Assembly: GCF_030817275.1 (NCBI RefSeq)
Contig: NZ_JAUSZD010000002.1
Location: 6,882,001 to 6,946,000, forward strand
Direction of reading: 5' to 3'
DNA from: Paenibacillus sp. V4I7
GTDB taxonomy: Bacteria; Bacillota; Bacilli; Paenibacillales; NBRC-103111
Length of the DNA: 64,000 nucleotides
Each line of letters starts with the position of its first letter. Position 1 is the first letter of the stretch. Both the position numbers and the translations under genes were made by a program. Below the pieces are notes generated by a model. The model saw nothing but the letters and a program-made list of their open reading frames with translations, searched no databases and was not told the origin of the DNA. This document shows positions 51,098-59,666 of the stretch, piece by piece.

Positions 51098-51871
51098 TTG
51101 CGAATCTTCCGATTGCTAAATGAAAAATATTGCGACATCATCGATTTCTACCAATCGCTTGATAAGAAGAATGCTGTTCTCAAATCTTGTGAAATTAGGT
51201 GCTATTCTGAAGAATTCTCTGCATCGAAGTTTGGAGAATTCCTGTCCGAAATTCTGCCCGAGCCTTCCCGTCCCATATCTTCAGCATTTAGTTTACGTGT
51301 TGGAGCTAAGTTCTTCTCTGCTATCTGGGATGTAGTGAATCCAGTTCAAGTGGAGGATGAACAAGCAATTCTTCGTTGGCACCATTTATTTTCGGCAGCA
51401 ATCTATCGTTTATGTCTCCACGATTGTGATTTTGAAATAATACTTCATGCGTTTGATAAAAGTGATGTGCTAATGGAAACACCGTATTTCTTGCATCCAC
51501 TCCCTGCTTTCCACAATACCTGGGGAGCGCGGCAAGCCACCATCACTGCTAAGGTGGATTCGTTCGAAGGCATTCTTTTACGAGACGTGCCTCGACACAT
51601 GCGGCGCATCTGGATAGATAACATGATTGAGGGGATTCGTACAAGAGAACCCCTTCCCTTCTCAATATCAGAAGCGAAAGACCATCTTGAAGTAACTTGG
51701 CACTTTCAGGAGGATGCTGCAAGCAACGAAATGTTGAGTAGCGTATTCTGGAATCCTGGTCAAGATTGCTCAAATGACTTCGGTCCCTACTACGATCTTT
51801 ATGAAAAAGAAGAATTCCTGTATGAGATAGATCAGTTGCAGTTGTTAAAGGCAGGTGACTTGGATGACTGA
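51098..51871 (+). CDS. Hypothetical protein of the replication operon
   Basis: 257 residues from TTG 51098 with AAAGGAG upstream. It is mixed alpha/beta and acidic; no motif recognised. It overlaps the prim-pol gene by eight bases, so it is probably functionally linked to replication. Confidence 0.55.
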   Translation: MRIFRLLNEKYCDIIDFYQSLDKKNAVLKSCEIRCYSEEFSASKFGEFLSEILPEPSRPISSAFSLRVGAKFFSAIWDVVNPVQVEDEQAILRWHHLFSAAIYRLCLHDCDFEIILHAFDKSDVLMETPYFLHPLPAFHNTWGARQATITAKVDSFEGILLRDVPRHMRRIWIDNMIEGIRTREPLPFSISEAKDHLEVTWHFQEDAASNEMLSSVFWNPGQDCSNDFGPYYDLYEKEEFLYEIDQLQLLKAGDLDD

Positions 51872-52445
51872 CAATGTATCGATTCCATACAGCAACATTG
51901 CAGAGGCAATGAAAGCCTACGCAGCGTTAGGTTGGTTCGTCATTCCATTGTGTTCATGCGATCATAGTGGGATGAGTGAGTACCATCGAATCAACTGCTC
52001 TAAGCCAGGGAAAGTCCCGCTCATCAAAGACTGGACGCAAGGGTCTGTACCTTCTAATGAAACCATCAATAAATGGGTGCAGCAATGGCCTAACTTGAAC
52101 GTTGGGCTTGTTCTTGGTTCCAGTTCTGGCATCGTCGCCATTGACGTAGACGGGGAATACGGCGAGGAGTTACTTCAGAAGTGGAGCAACGGCGATCTTC
52201 CCGAAACGTGTGAGTTTACAACCCCTGGAGGCGGAAGGCGGCTGATGTATGCCGCTTCCCTCGGCGTAAAAGCCAAGAAATGCGGGGAAAGCCACCCGAG
52301 CAAACCTCATGAGGAATGTGCCTTGCTCGGTGATGGCCAGCAAACGGTTCTTCCCCCTTCCCGTCACGCCAACGGAGGCCTCTACGAATGGAAAGGAGGA
52401 AGTAGCCCTTGGGAATTAAACTACCAGCCCAGCCAATATGGATGA
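51864..52445 (+). CDS. Prim-pol (AEP) domain protein
   Basis: 193 residues. The bifunctional primase/polymerase N-terminal domain is recognisable: MKAYAALGWFVIPL, GKVPLIKDW, NVGLVLGSSSGIVAIDVDGE with the catalytic Asp pair, and TPGGGRRLMYA. It makes primers for element replication. It is usually fused to a D5-type helicase; here the helicase is a separate overlapping gene. Confidence 0.8.
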   Translation: MTDNVSIPYSNIAEAMKAYAALGWFVIPLCSCDHSGMSEYHRINCSKPGKVPLIKDWTQGSVPSNETINKWVQQWPNLNVGLVLGSSSGIVAIDVDGEYGEELLQKWSNGDLPETCEFTTPGGGRRLMYAASLGVKAKKCGESHPSKPHEECALLGDGQQTVLPPSRHANGGLYEWKGGSSPWELNYQPSQYG

Positions 52446-54544
52446 TGAAACGTATGATTCTGAGTCCAGCAAGAGAAGCGGAATCGTCAGAAATTCAAAA
52501 CAACTTCGGGGAAGCTCATATCGAACAAGCATCAACATGTTCGATAGAAGACAGCGATCCTGACTTAGTTAAGCTAACAAAAAAGTGCCAAAAAGTCTGC
52601 ATCCACACTAATTGCCAACTGGTTGGCGGTGGCTGTGATGAGCAGACGTGGCATTTAATCGTATCGATGCTTGCCCGATCGGGACATCCCGAAGCCGCTC
52701 TCGCCTTTTCCATGCTTAGCGCCAAACACGACTCACACAGCGAGGAGCGCATCCGACAAATGATTGCTGAAGGTCAAAGTGCGTCCTACGGCCCGACCCG
52801 CTGCACGACCTTCGGCTGCGGGCTGGAGCAGATCGAACGCTGTCATGGAAAAGTACTGCGCAACTCGGAAAACGACGTGGTGAACAGTCCCGCAAGACTT
52901 CTGATGCCAGATCAAACAAGCGAGTCCCTGCAGGTGGCGCAGAGTGCTCTCAAACTGGTGGAATCCGGGGACCATGGAGCTCATCTAGAGCCAGAAGTCC
53001 TGCAATCATTTCTCAGGTTGAGGAGCCAGTCTCCCGCCGAATACGCCCGGCTGGAACAGCGGCTTCGCGCCGCCAAAGTCCCAATGAGGACCTTCAATCA
53101 GGCACTCAAGGACGCCCAAAACAAGTATGCCCAGACACAGTCAGTCGGCGGTGCGCTTGCTGAAATGGGTTTTTACCTTGATGCAAGTGGAACGCCAAAC
53201 GGCATGAACCAGAACAAATACGCTCGATACGTGCTGACCCAGCTCGCTCTCGGTGTTGCGGAAGGTGAGCGCTTTTACCTTTACGAAAACGGGGTTTGGG
53301 GAGAATTGAATGATCTAGCCATCAAGCGAAAGCTGCGAGATTATCTCCATGATCTGGTACCCGACTTCTGGACGGAGAAACTAGAGGAACAGTACGTAGG
53401 GGCGCTTCTGCGCGAGGCCGAGTACCTGGATGAGATAGACGGACAACGCGACTACATCAACCTTCAGAACGGTATGCTTTCACTAGGCAGCTTCGAACTG
53501 CTGCCGCATGATCGCCGTTACCATTCGACCATTCAAATCCGAATACCCTACACTCCCGACGCGAAGTGCCCACAGTTCATGCAGTTTCTGAATGAAGTTT
53601 TTCTGGGAGACCAAGAACTGGTTCGCGTCGGGCAGGAAATGTTCGGCTACTGCCTGACCGCTGAGACTAGGGCGGAAAAATGCTTCGTCCTCTTCGGAGA
53701 GGGTAGCAATGGTAAGAGCGTCCTTCTTAACGTGCTGAAGCTGCTTTGCGGCAGGGAGAATACGAGCAGCGTACCCCTTGCCGAACTGGAAAACGCGTTC
53801 GCCAGGCATGAGATCGTAGGAAAAACATTGAACCTCGCAGCGGAAAACGAGGTGGACGAAAAAGGACTGAACACGCAGTATTTCAAGGCCATCGTTTCCG
53901 GCGATCCCATTCACGTAGACGTAAAGTACGGCAAGGGCTTCATGTACGAGCCTGTCTGCAAGCTGGTCTTCGCCACGAACAGGCTGCCGTACAGCAGGGA
54001 TAAGTCTCACGCATTCCCGCGCAGGCTGATCATCTTTCCGTTCCGTGCAAAATTCAGCAGTAAGACGGCTGACAAACATCTCCGCGAGAAGCTGGAAGCG
54101 GAACTTCCTGGCATTCTGAACTTCGCCTTGGAAGGCCTGAAGCGACTGAGAGATCAAAACTACGTGTTCAGCCATTCTCAGGCGGCTGAACAGATGCTGA
54201 CCGAGTACCGCGCGACCATCAACCCCATGCTTTCATTTGTTAAGGACTGTATTGAGCCGACCCCAGGCACGGGAAGGGTTGGGCGAACCCGGCTGAGAGA
54301 AGAGTTCCAGCACTGGTGCAGGGATAATGGGCACACCGGACTTGCAGGAATGACCACCAAAAAGTTTTGGGATGCTTTTCGCAAGGTTCTGGACGAGGAG
54401 CGGATCGAATACACCGAATCCAAAAGCAATGGTCTCGATTGTTTTGTCGGTATTTCCATGAAGAATACCGGACCACAGAAATACTTTCGACAGGATTCCT
54501 CGCTGTCGAAGGTCTTCGAGGAGGAGCCGGATGACGAAGAGTGA
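52409..54544 (+). CDS. Phage/plasmid primase-helicase, D5-like SF3
   Basis: 711 residues. TTG 52409 has AAAGGAGGA eight bases upstream and overlaps the prim-pol gene by 37 bases. The N-terminal third has a PriCT-like Cys-rich stretch (CIHTNCQ, RCTTFGCG). The middle and end are D5_N plus an SF3 helicase with Walker A FGEGSNGKSVLLNV and Walker B-like LNLAAENEVDEKG. It unwinds DNA at the element origin together with the prim-pol. Confidence 0.83.
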   Translation: MGIKLPAQPIWMMKRMILSPAREAESSEIQNNFGEAHIEQASTCSIEDSDPDLVKLTKKCQKVCIHTNCQLVGGGCDEQTWHLIVSMLARSGHPEAALAFSMLSAKHDSHSEERIRQMIAEGQSASYGPTRCTTFGCGLEQIERCHGKVLRNSENDVVNSPARLLMPDQTSESLQVAQSALKLVESGDHGAHLEPEVLQSFLRLRSQSPAEYARLEQRLRAAKVPMRTFNQALKDAQNKYAQTQSVGGALAEMGFYLDASGTPNGMNQNKYARYVLTQLALGVAEGERFYLYENGVWGELNDLAIKRKLRDYLHDLVPDFWTEKLEEQYVGALLREAEYLDEIDGQRDYINLQNGMLSLGSFELLPHDRRYHSTIQIRIPYTPDAKCPQFMQFLNEVFLGDQELVRVGQEMFGYCLTAETRAEKCFVLFGEGSNGKSVLLNVLKLLCGRENTSSVPLAELENAFARHEIVGKTLNLAAENEVDEKGLNTQYFKAIVSGDPIHVDVKYGKGFMYEPVCKLVFATNRLPYSRDKSHAFPRRLIIFPFRAKFSSKTADKHLREKLEAELPGILNFALEGLKRLRDQNYVFSHSQAAEQMLTEYRATINPMLSFVKDCIEPTPGTGRVGRTRLREEFQHWCRDNGHTGLAGMTTKKFWDAFRKVLDEERIEYTESKSNGLDCFVGISMKNTGPQKYFRQDSSLSKVFEEEPDDEE

Positions 54545-54990
54545 CGTCCCCTTCCACGCTGGGTCCAAGCGCCGCCCGAGCCGCGTTGCCCCAAGTTTTT
54601 TCGCTGACAGTGGCGGAAAGTGGTGGAGGTTTCTGAACTTTCGCGAGACAGAATTTTTTTTGAGGGGGAGTTGAAAAAAAAGGTGCTGAGAGAAAAAGTT
54701 CCGCTCCGCTCCCCCACTCTGCCCCACTTAAACAGCACAAAAATTTCGATGCCATGCCTGTCGCTCTGCGCCTCGCAAACCGGGCAGGACTGGGATCGTT
54801 CACTCCAAATGCGGGGCGAATCTCACGGTGTAAAGAGTCCAAAGGGTTGCAAGGCCCCGAAACAGGGGCAGGCCCTTGCCACGGAGAGCGTGCCACGGCG
54901 ACAGCCAGAACGAAAGAAAACAATCTTGGAGCTTATATTATTCCTTAGAATACATAATTTTCCAGTAAAATTCTAAGGGGGATAAGTCCT
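54545..54990. other. Non-coding stretch after the helicase, possible origin or regulatory region
   Basis: No plausible gene despite long open frames caused by G+C-rich sequence. Poly-T and poly-A runs lie at 54652-54682. A hairpin with GCAAGG/CCTTGC arms and a CCCC-gaaaca-GGGG centre (about 54849-54879) could be a terminator or origin feature. Confidence 0.4.
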
Positions 54991-55416
54991 TTGCTTACCA
55001 TTTCAAATCACGTTCATATTGAACAGCTTCAAGAAAGCAGCCTACTGCCAGCTGCCGCCTCACACTACATCATTACCCAGTTCGAGACAATAAAAACTAT
55101 GCTTCACCAAGACGATCACAAGCCGCTTTCTCTGGACTCACACGGCTACTGTATAGTCCTGCTGGAGCCAAGTGATAACTTCCGCTGTCTGCCGATCGTC
55201 GGCCCTGGATCGAGTCAAATTGATCTGCTAGAGTCTAATCCTGAGTACGTGGAGCTTACCTCTCTACCCAACGAACTTTCTATGTACCGAATCTGCTTCA
55301 TGTTCGACAATGAAAGCTGTCTACTCATGTACATCTTAAATGATTCCTTAGACCTGAAACTGGGGCAATGGCTGGCGGAACGGGCCGGTCTCTCGGCGGC
55401 GGAGGGATTACAATGA
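54991..55416 (+). CDS. Hypothetical protein
   Basis: 141 residues from TTG 54991, after AAGGGGG. Soluble, mixed fold; not recognised. Its stop overlaps the RadC start (ATGA-type), so they are coupled. Confidence 0.5.
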   Translation: MLTISNHVHIEQLQESSLLPAAASHYIITQFETIKTMLHQDDHKPLSLDSHGYCIVLLEPSDNFRCLPIVGPGSSQIDLLESNPEYVELTSLPNELSMYRICFMFDNESCLLMYILNDSLDLKLGQWLAERAGLSAAEGLQ

Positions 55417-55883
55417 GTGACCAAATGAAAAAGCCAGCTAAACGAAAACGGGTTGAAGTCGTCTCTCTCCGTATGGTGCGCGAACGAACGTCCATTTTTT
55501 ACCCAAATCGAGTCATTAGATCTCCTAAGGATGCTGCCGACCTTTTCAAGCAGTTCATAGGTGATTTTGACCGGGAGTCCTTTTGTATTCTTTGCCTGAA
55601 TACGAAGAACGAGCCTACCGCCATTCATCAGGTTTCTAGTGGGTCATTAAACGCCTCAATCGTGCATCCAAGAGAAACCTTTAAACTAGCGATTCTGGCT
55701 AATTCAGCTTCTATCATTGCTTGCCACAACCATCCGTCCGGTCAGCCAGACCCAAGCCCAGAGGATGTAGAACTCACGGAGAGGCTTCGGGATAGCGGGA
55801 CATTACTTGGCATTGAACTACTGGATCACATCATTCTTGGCGACGGTAACTTCGTAAGTTTGAAAGAACGGGGGATGATGTGA
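55413..55883 (+). CDS. RadC/JAMM-domain protein
   Basis: 156 residues. The JAB/MPN metal motif is complete: ACHNHPSGQPDPSPEDVELT, preceded by ASIVHPRETFKLAIL. It lacks the HhH region of full-length RadC, as is usual for copies on mobile elements, where some act as anti-restriction or accessory proteins. ATG at 55413 follows GGAGGG. Confidence 0.85.
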   Translation: MSDQMKKPAKRKRVEVVSLRMVRERTSIFYPNRVIRSPKDAADLFKQFIGDFDRESFCILCLNTKNEPTAIHQVSSGSLNASIVHPRETFKLAILANSASIIACHNHPSGQPDPSPEDVELTERLRDSGTLLGIELLDHIILGDGNFVSLKERGMM

Positions 55884-56197
55884 TGTTTCCAAAACATACA
55901 CGTTACAAAACACATGGTATCGAGGAATCACTTTCCGAAAGCCTGCAAAACACGCTGTGGGCGCTCATCGACCGAGACTTGGAAGAAGACAAGCAATTGG
56001 ACTACTTACAAACATTTACGCTTTCGGTAGTTCATAGTCGTGGGCAAGTAATTCAACGCATCCGACAACAGCAAGAGCAGCCAAAAACCGAGCGTGTTCA
56101 CGACATCTTAGGCTCATCTAATTCCTTATCCAACATTATCGTTTGGATCATCGACAACGGCACTTACTGCACAATGCTGTTGCCGAGTGAATACTGA
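55883..56197 (+). CDS. DUF960-family protein
   Basis: 104 residues. RYKTHGIEESLSESLQNTLW, the LDYLQTFTLS stretch and the C-terminal VWIIDNGTYCTMLLPSEY match DUF960, a small family found on plasmids and phages of Firmicutes. The start overlaps the RadC stop by one base. The role is unknown. Confidence 0.75.
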   Translation: MFPKHTRYKTHGIEESLSESLQNTLWALIDRDLEEDKQLDYLQTFTLSVVHSRGQVIQRIRQQQEQPKTERVHDILGSSNSLSNIIVWIIDNGTYCTMLLPSEY

Positions 56198-56207
56198 GGC
56201 TGCTTGT

Positions 56208-56288
56208 ATGAAAAAAGCCATCATCTCATTCGTCATGGCAAGCGCCCAGCTCATTCTCGAAATCATTGAACACCGCAAGAAACGCTGA
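56208..56288 (+). CDS. Very small protein candidate (26 residues)
   Basis: MKKAIISFVMASAQ, then LILEIIEHRKKR: one amphipathic or hydrophobic helix with a basic end. Only a weak GAGG lies ahead of the ATG. Possibly a membrane-active peptide or a leader peptide. Confidence 0.35.
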   Translation: MKKAIISFVMASAQLILEIIEHRKKR

Positions 56289-56307
56289 TAACTAAGGAGG
56301 AAACAAC

Positions 56308-56484
56308 ATGCAACATTCACGCTACTTCACAAGCATTTCCCGAACGAAACTCAAGCAATCCTGCATCGACCCTGACACGAGCTGTTGGGAATCTGTCCAA
56401 CAAATCCGAGAGACACCCGAATCGTACTACCAGCCCGCCGTCATACTTTTAGATGCCGTAATGAAAAAGCACTCATCCAACTAA
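56308..56484 (+). CDS. Small hypothetical protein (58 residues)
   Basis: AAGGAGGAAACAAC directly precedes the ATG. The sequence (HSRYFTSISRTKLKQSCIDP, then ESYYQPAVILLDAVMKK) is compact and soluble. A CCCCTC/GAGGGG hairpin (56501-56516) follows the stop. No family recognised. Confidence 0.55.
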   Translation: MQHSRYFTSISRTKLKQSCIDPDTSCWESVQQIRETPESYYQPAVILLDAVMKKHSSN

Positions 56485-56545
56485 TCAAATCCATCATCCT
56501 CCCCTCTGCGGAGGGGTAATAAATCTTAAAGGAGAGAACTACACT

Positions 56546-56968
56546 ATGACAAAAAGAGCAGCCATCTACATTTGCATCGAAAAGCAATCTCAAATCGAAG
56601 AAGCTATCAACCAGCAAAAAATCGCCTGTGAAAATCACGCAGAATCCATTCAGCTTAAAGTCGTGAAAATCTACAGCGACGTCTCTCATTCCACCACTTT
56701 GACTCAAAGGCCGATGTTCCAAAAGCTCCTCTCGGATAGCAAGAAAGGGCTCTTTGATGTAATAATCGTCCAACGTGCAGAGAACATCGGACGCGACATG
56801 CTGGATGTAGCGATTTATAAGCAGCGTCTAATGAACAACGGTGTAGAGCTTGTGATAGCTGAACAGACGATGAAAGCATCCGCAGAAGAACGTATCCAAG
56901 AATCTATTCTCGAATTACTCATCGGTCCTTTAATCACTCGTTTAGAAGAGATGAACAAGTACGCTTAG
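56546..56968 (+). CDS. Truncated serine-recombinase-like protein lacking the catalytic Ser
   Basis: 140 residues covering only the resolvase catalytic domain. It aligns by eye with the N-terminus of the recombinase encoded next (RPMFQKLLSDSKKGLFDVII against RPEFQKMIEDSGKGLFDVVV). Where active enzymes have YxRYSSDNQ, it reads YICIEKQSQ: the Arg and the nucleophilic Ser are replaced. No zinc-ribbon or coiled-coil region follows. It may regulate the active recombinase by forming mixed oligomers, or act as a directionality factor; that is inference. Confidence 0.7.
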   Translation: MTKRAAIYICIEKQSQIEEAINQQKIACENHAESIQLKVVKIYSDVSHSTTLTQRPMFQKLLSDSKKGLFDVIIVQRAENIGRDMLDVAIYKQRLMNNGVELVIAEQTMKASAEERIQESILELLIGPLITRLEEMNKYA

Positions 56969-57030
56969 GTCAATGAAACGTTAATTGCACCTTAAATACC
57001 GTAACAAAAATTGAGAGGAGAAAATTAACC

Positions 57031-58677
57031 ATGACCAGCACACGCGCAGCTATATACCCGAGATATTCCAGTGATAATCAACGCGAAGAGTCGATAGAAG
57101 CACAAGTTAGAGCTATGGAGGGATACTGTAAACGAAACGATTTTGAAATTGTCAGAGTATACCCTGATAGGGCTAAATCAGCAACTTCAGACAAACGGCC
57201 TGAGTTTCAAAAAATGATTGAGGATAGCGGGAAAGGTCTATTTGATGTAGTCGTGGTTCACAAGTTGGATCGCTTCAGTCGCGATAAGTATGATAGCGCT
57301 AAGTATAAACGCATTCTAAAGAAGAATGGCGTAAAACTTCTCAGCGTCACTGAAAACCTTGACGGCTCACCTGAGAGCGTCATCCTGGAATCACTTCTCG
57401 AAGGTATGGCTGAATACTACTCCAAAAATTTATCAAGAGAGGTAATGAAAGGAATGAGGGAGACGGCGTATCAGTTGAAACATACTGGTGGCCTCCCACC
57501 TATCGGGTACTCGGTTGATCCGATAACGAAAAAATACATCATTAACGAAGATGAGCGCGGCATCGTGGAGACTACTTTCTCTATGTTTCTCGCAGGCCAC
57601 GGCTACAATCAGATCATTCGAGAATTGGCCGAGAAGGGCTACAAGTCCCGGTACGGCAAGCCCGTCAGCAAGGGAACCTTAGGAACCATTCTCCGTAACG
57701 AGAAGTACACTGGAACCTACATTTTCAATCTCACGGACGGAAAAGATTTTGAGGGAAAGCGAAATGGCAACCGAAAAAAAGCCGACGAGGACGTGATTCG
57801 CGTGGAAGGCGGAATGCCTACCCTCATCTCGAAGGAAGTATTCCAGCAAGCGCAGGAGAAGATGGACGACAACAAGCGCCAGCCCGGAGCATATAAGGCA
57901 AAGGAGATGTACCTTCTGAGCGGCCTGATCGTTTGCGGAGAGTGCCTAAAAAACGTCGGCACCCAGTATGCCCTGATGGGTAATACCAAGTTCAGCGGTC
58001 GGAACAAAATTAAATATGTCACTTACCGTTGCGGCAATCGTGATCGGACGAAGGAATGTAAGAACCCCGAACTCCGTCGAGAGTACATCGAAAGCTACGT
58101 CATTTCCCAATTGCAGGAGAAAATTTTTAACGAGGAGGCTATTCCATTGCTTGCCAAACAACTGAACGACTACCAGAACTCTAAGGAATCCAGCGTGAAA
58201 GATGAGAAAGAGCGCCTAGCCAAGAGCCTTGAAGGCATCGAGCGCCAGATCACCAACATCGTCAATGCCATCGCCAGCGGCACTTCCAACGCCACATTGC
58301 TAGGCAAACTAGAGGAACTGGAGTCGCAAAAGCTGCAGTTCGAGCAAAAGCTACTTGCAACTAAGGACATAACAGAAAAAGCAGCCATCACAGAGGATAC
58401 TCTGCGACAACTGCTTTCTCAGTTCGAGGACTACGTCGCTAAGCGAGACATTCCTGAGATCAAGAAGTTCATCGCTAGCTATGTGGAAAAGGTAATCGTC
58501 TACGAAAAGCATGTAGAAGTTATCTTTAAGGTCCCCGTTGTGGATTTGATTGATGGAGGTGAGGGGAGTCGAACCCCTGTCCGAAAATATCGCCACACAG
58601 GCATCTACGGGTGTAGTCACAGTTTTGATGTCACCCGAGCATCGCCCCGTAACCGGCTATGCGTTGGGTCAGCCTGA
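57031..58677 (+). CDS. Large serine recombinase (element integrase)
   Basis: 548 residues as integrated. Catalytic domain (YPRYSSDNQREESIEAQ with the nucleophilic Ser, then VHKLDRFSRDKYD), recombinase domain, zinc ribbon (LIVCGECLKN, later CGNRDRTKECKNPELRREYI) and a coiled-coil motif. The frame crosses the att core at codons 508-513, and its last 35 residues are antisense ssrA. In the excised circle the frame would instead continue from 28180 and stop after five more codons, giving 518 residues. GAGGAG precedes the ATG. Confidence 0.9.
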   Translation: MTSTRAAIYPRYSSDNQREESIEAQVRAMEGYCKRNDFEIVRVYPDRAKSATSDKRPEFQKMIEDSGKGLFDVVVVHKLDRFSRDKYDSAKYKRILKKNGVKLLSVTENLDGSPESVILESLLEGMAEYYSKNLSREVMKGMRETAYQLKHTGGLPPIGYSVDPITKKYIINEDERGIVETTFSMFLAGHGYNQIIRELAEKGYKSRYGKPVSKGTLGTILRNEKYTGTYIFNLTDGKDFEGKRNGNRKKADEDVIRVEGGMPTLISKEVFQQAQEKMDDNKRQPGAYKAKEMYLLSGLIVCGECLKNVGTQYALMGNTKFSGRNKIKYVTYRCGNRDRTKECKNPELRREYIESYVISQLQEKIFNEEAIPLLAKQLNDYQNSKESSVKDEKERLAKSLEGIERQITNIVNAIASGTSNATLLGKLEELESQKLQFEQKLLATKDITEKAAITEDTLRQLLSQFEDYVAKRDIPEIKKFIASYVEKVIVYEKHVEVIFKVPVVDLIDGGEGSRTPVRKYRHTGIYGCSHSFDVTRASPRNRLCVGSA

Positions 58678-58915
58678 TTGTCTTCCTACGTCCGACCCCA
58701 GGCGGAGACCAAACGTCGTATCCCACTATAGTTGAGCCCCTATCCCAGTCACATGGGCGATGCTGAGGAGGAGCACGCTAACAGGTTATTAAGCTGCTAA
58801 AGCGTAAGGTTGTTGTGTTTTGCCATTTAATAGGCTTTAGCGTTTTATAGTGGACGCGGCCCCACTACCCGCAACCCGTGCCCAAACTATCCCCGTCGAA
58901 TCCAAGAACACCCCC
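58551..58915 (-). ncRNA. ssrA: tmRNA (transfer-messenger RNA)
   Basis: The 5' end GGGGGTG pairs with CACCTCC of the 3' end to form the acceptor stem, the T arm is GGACAGGGGTTCGACTCCC, and pseudoknot sequences lie between. The resume region encodes GKTQQPYALAA followed by TAA, giving the tag AGKTQQPYALAA with the charged alanine. The element is integrated at the 3' end, after which the encoded terminus is ATCA instead of ACCA, so CCA addition would be needed. smpB follows upstream on the same strand. Confidence 0.93.
58553..58569. repeat. Proximal attachment site within ssrA (17-bp core)
   Basis: ATGGAGGTGAGGGGAGT, the acceptor/T-arm part of ssrA, identical to 28163-28179. Confidence 0.82.
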
Positions 58916-58992
58916 GGATTGCCTTCGTTGCCGTCATAGACGGTGAAGGTAAAAGAAAAGCAGGATAATCATTTGAGCCAAATTGCTTTCAA

Positions 58993-59024
58993 ATCTTTGC
59001 TGCTAAATTAGTATAACACATGCT
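58993..59024 (-). promoter_or_regulatory. ssrA promoter candidate
   Basis: Minus strand TTCATT, 16-nt spacer and TATACT; transcription would start about 75 bases before the mature 5' end. Confidence 0.5.
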
Positions 59025-59088
59025 ACAGAAAAATGAACGACTAGGTTCATGGAAGTTGAGGTGTTGCCTTCCAGTATGGGCTGGCCAA

Positions 59089-59571
59089 CTATCTGGCAAT
59101 CTTCTGCTTCTCACGCAGAGCACGTTGAATGTCTCGCTGTGCATCTTTTTTCGCTGCGGATTCACGCTTGTCGTACTGCTTTTTCCCTTTGCCTATGCCA
59201 ACCAAAAGCTTAGCGTAACCATTTCGGATATACACCTTCAATGGAACGAGGGTATAACCTTCTTGCTTCGCCTGCCCTAGCATCTTGGCAATCTGCGCCT
59301 TTTTTAAGAGCAGCTTCCGCGTCCGTGTTGGGTCTTCCGGATTGCTTCGGTTGCCTTGATCGAAAGGACTTATATGCATGTTGTGCACAAATGCTTCGCC
59401 ATTGCGAATAGTCGAAAAACTATCGCCTATGTTTGCTTTACCTGCCCGTAAGGATTTGATCTCCGTGCCGGTCAGGACAAGACCGCATTCATACGTTTCT
59501 TCAATAAAGTAGTCGTGAGAAGCCTTTTTGTTCTGGGCGAGTAATTTGCCATCTGCCTTTTTCGTTGCCAC
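59089..59571 (-). CDS. smpB: SsrA-binding protein SmpB
   Basis: 160 residues from GTG 59571 behind GGGAGGAGG. NKKASHDYFIEETYECGLVL, TGTEIKSLRAGKANI and the C-terminal GKGKKQYDKRESAAKKDAQR are diagnostic. It binds tmRNA and delivers it to stalled ribosomes. It directly precedes ssrA and follows rnr, the usual order. Confidence 0.95.
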   Translation of the reverse strand: MATKKADGKLLAQNKKASHDYFIEETYECGLVLTGTEIKSLRAGKANIGDSFSTIRNGEAFVHNMHISPFDQGNRSNPEDPTRTRKLLLKKAQIAKMLGQAKQEGYTLVPLKVYIRNGYAKLLVGIGKGKKQYDKRESAAKKDAQRDIQRALREKQKIAR

Positions 59572-59666
59572 GTGAGATCCTCCTCCCGCACGTTCAATGC
59601 AGGTAAAAACTGCTACAATGTGCATCCTATTGTAGCAAGATCAAGGCGGAAAAGCAAGAAGCGGCG

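Larger units (their letters stand above)
28163..58569. mobile_element. 30.4-kb integrative element inserted in the 3' end of ssrA
   Basis: It is bounded by the 17-bp direct repeat at 28163-28179 and 58553-58569. The large serine recombinase gene (57031-58677) sits at the ssrA end, and its reading frame crosses the att core. The interior has accessory genes only: a cassette-like array, restriction-modification, hypothetical genes and phage-like replication genes (prim-pol, D5 helicase, RadC). No conjugation, capsid or terminase genes are seen, so it is more like a satellite or an integrative plasmid than a complete prophage or ICE. The host order PhyH - ssrA - smpB - rnr is interrupted by it. 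Confidence 0.82.

Noticed and set aside
51855..52480. Frameshift between prim-pol and helicase domains
   Set aside because: The helicase frame has its own TTG with a well-placed AAAGGAGGA, so two overlapping genes explain the data without a shift.
54240..54923. Long minus-strand frames opposite the helicase end and the following gap
   Set aside because: They are shadows of G+C-rich codons and have no ribosome sites or protein-like composition.
28163..58569. Complete prophage or conjugative element
   Set aside because: No capsid, portal, terminase, tail, relaxase or type IV secretion genes were found in the interval.
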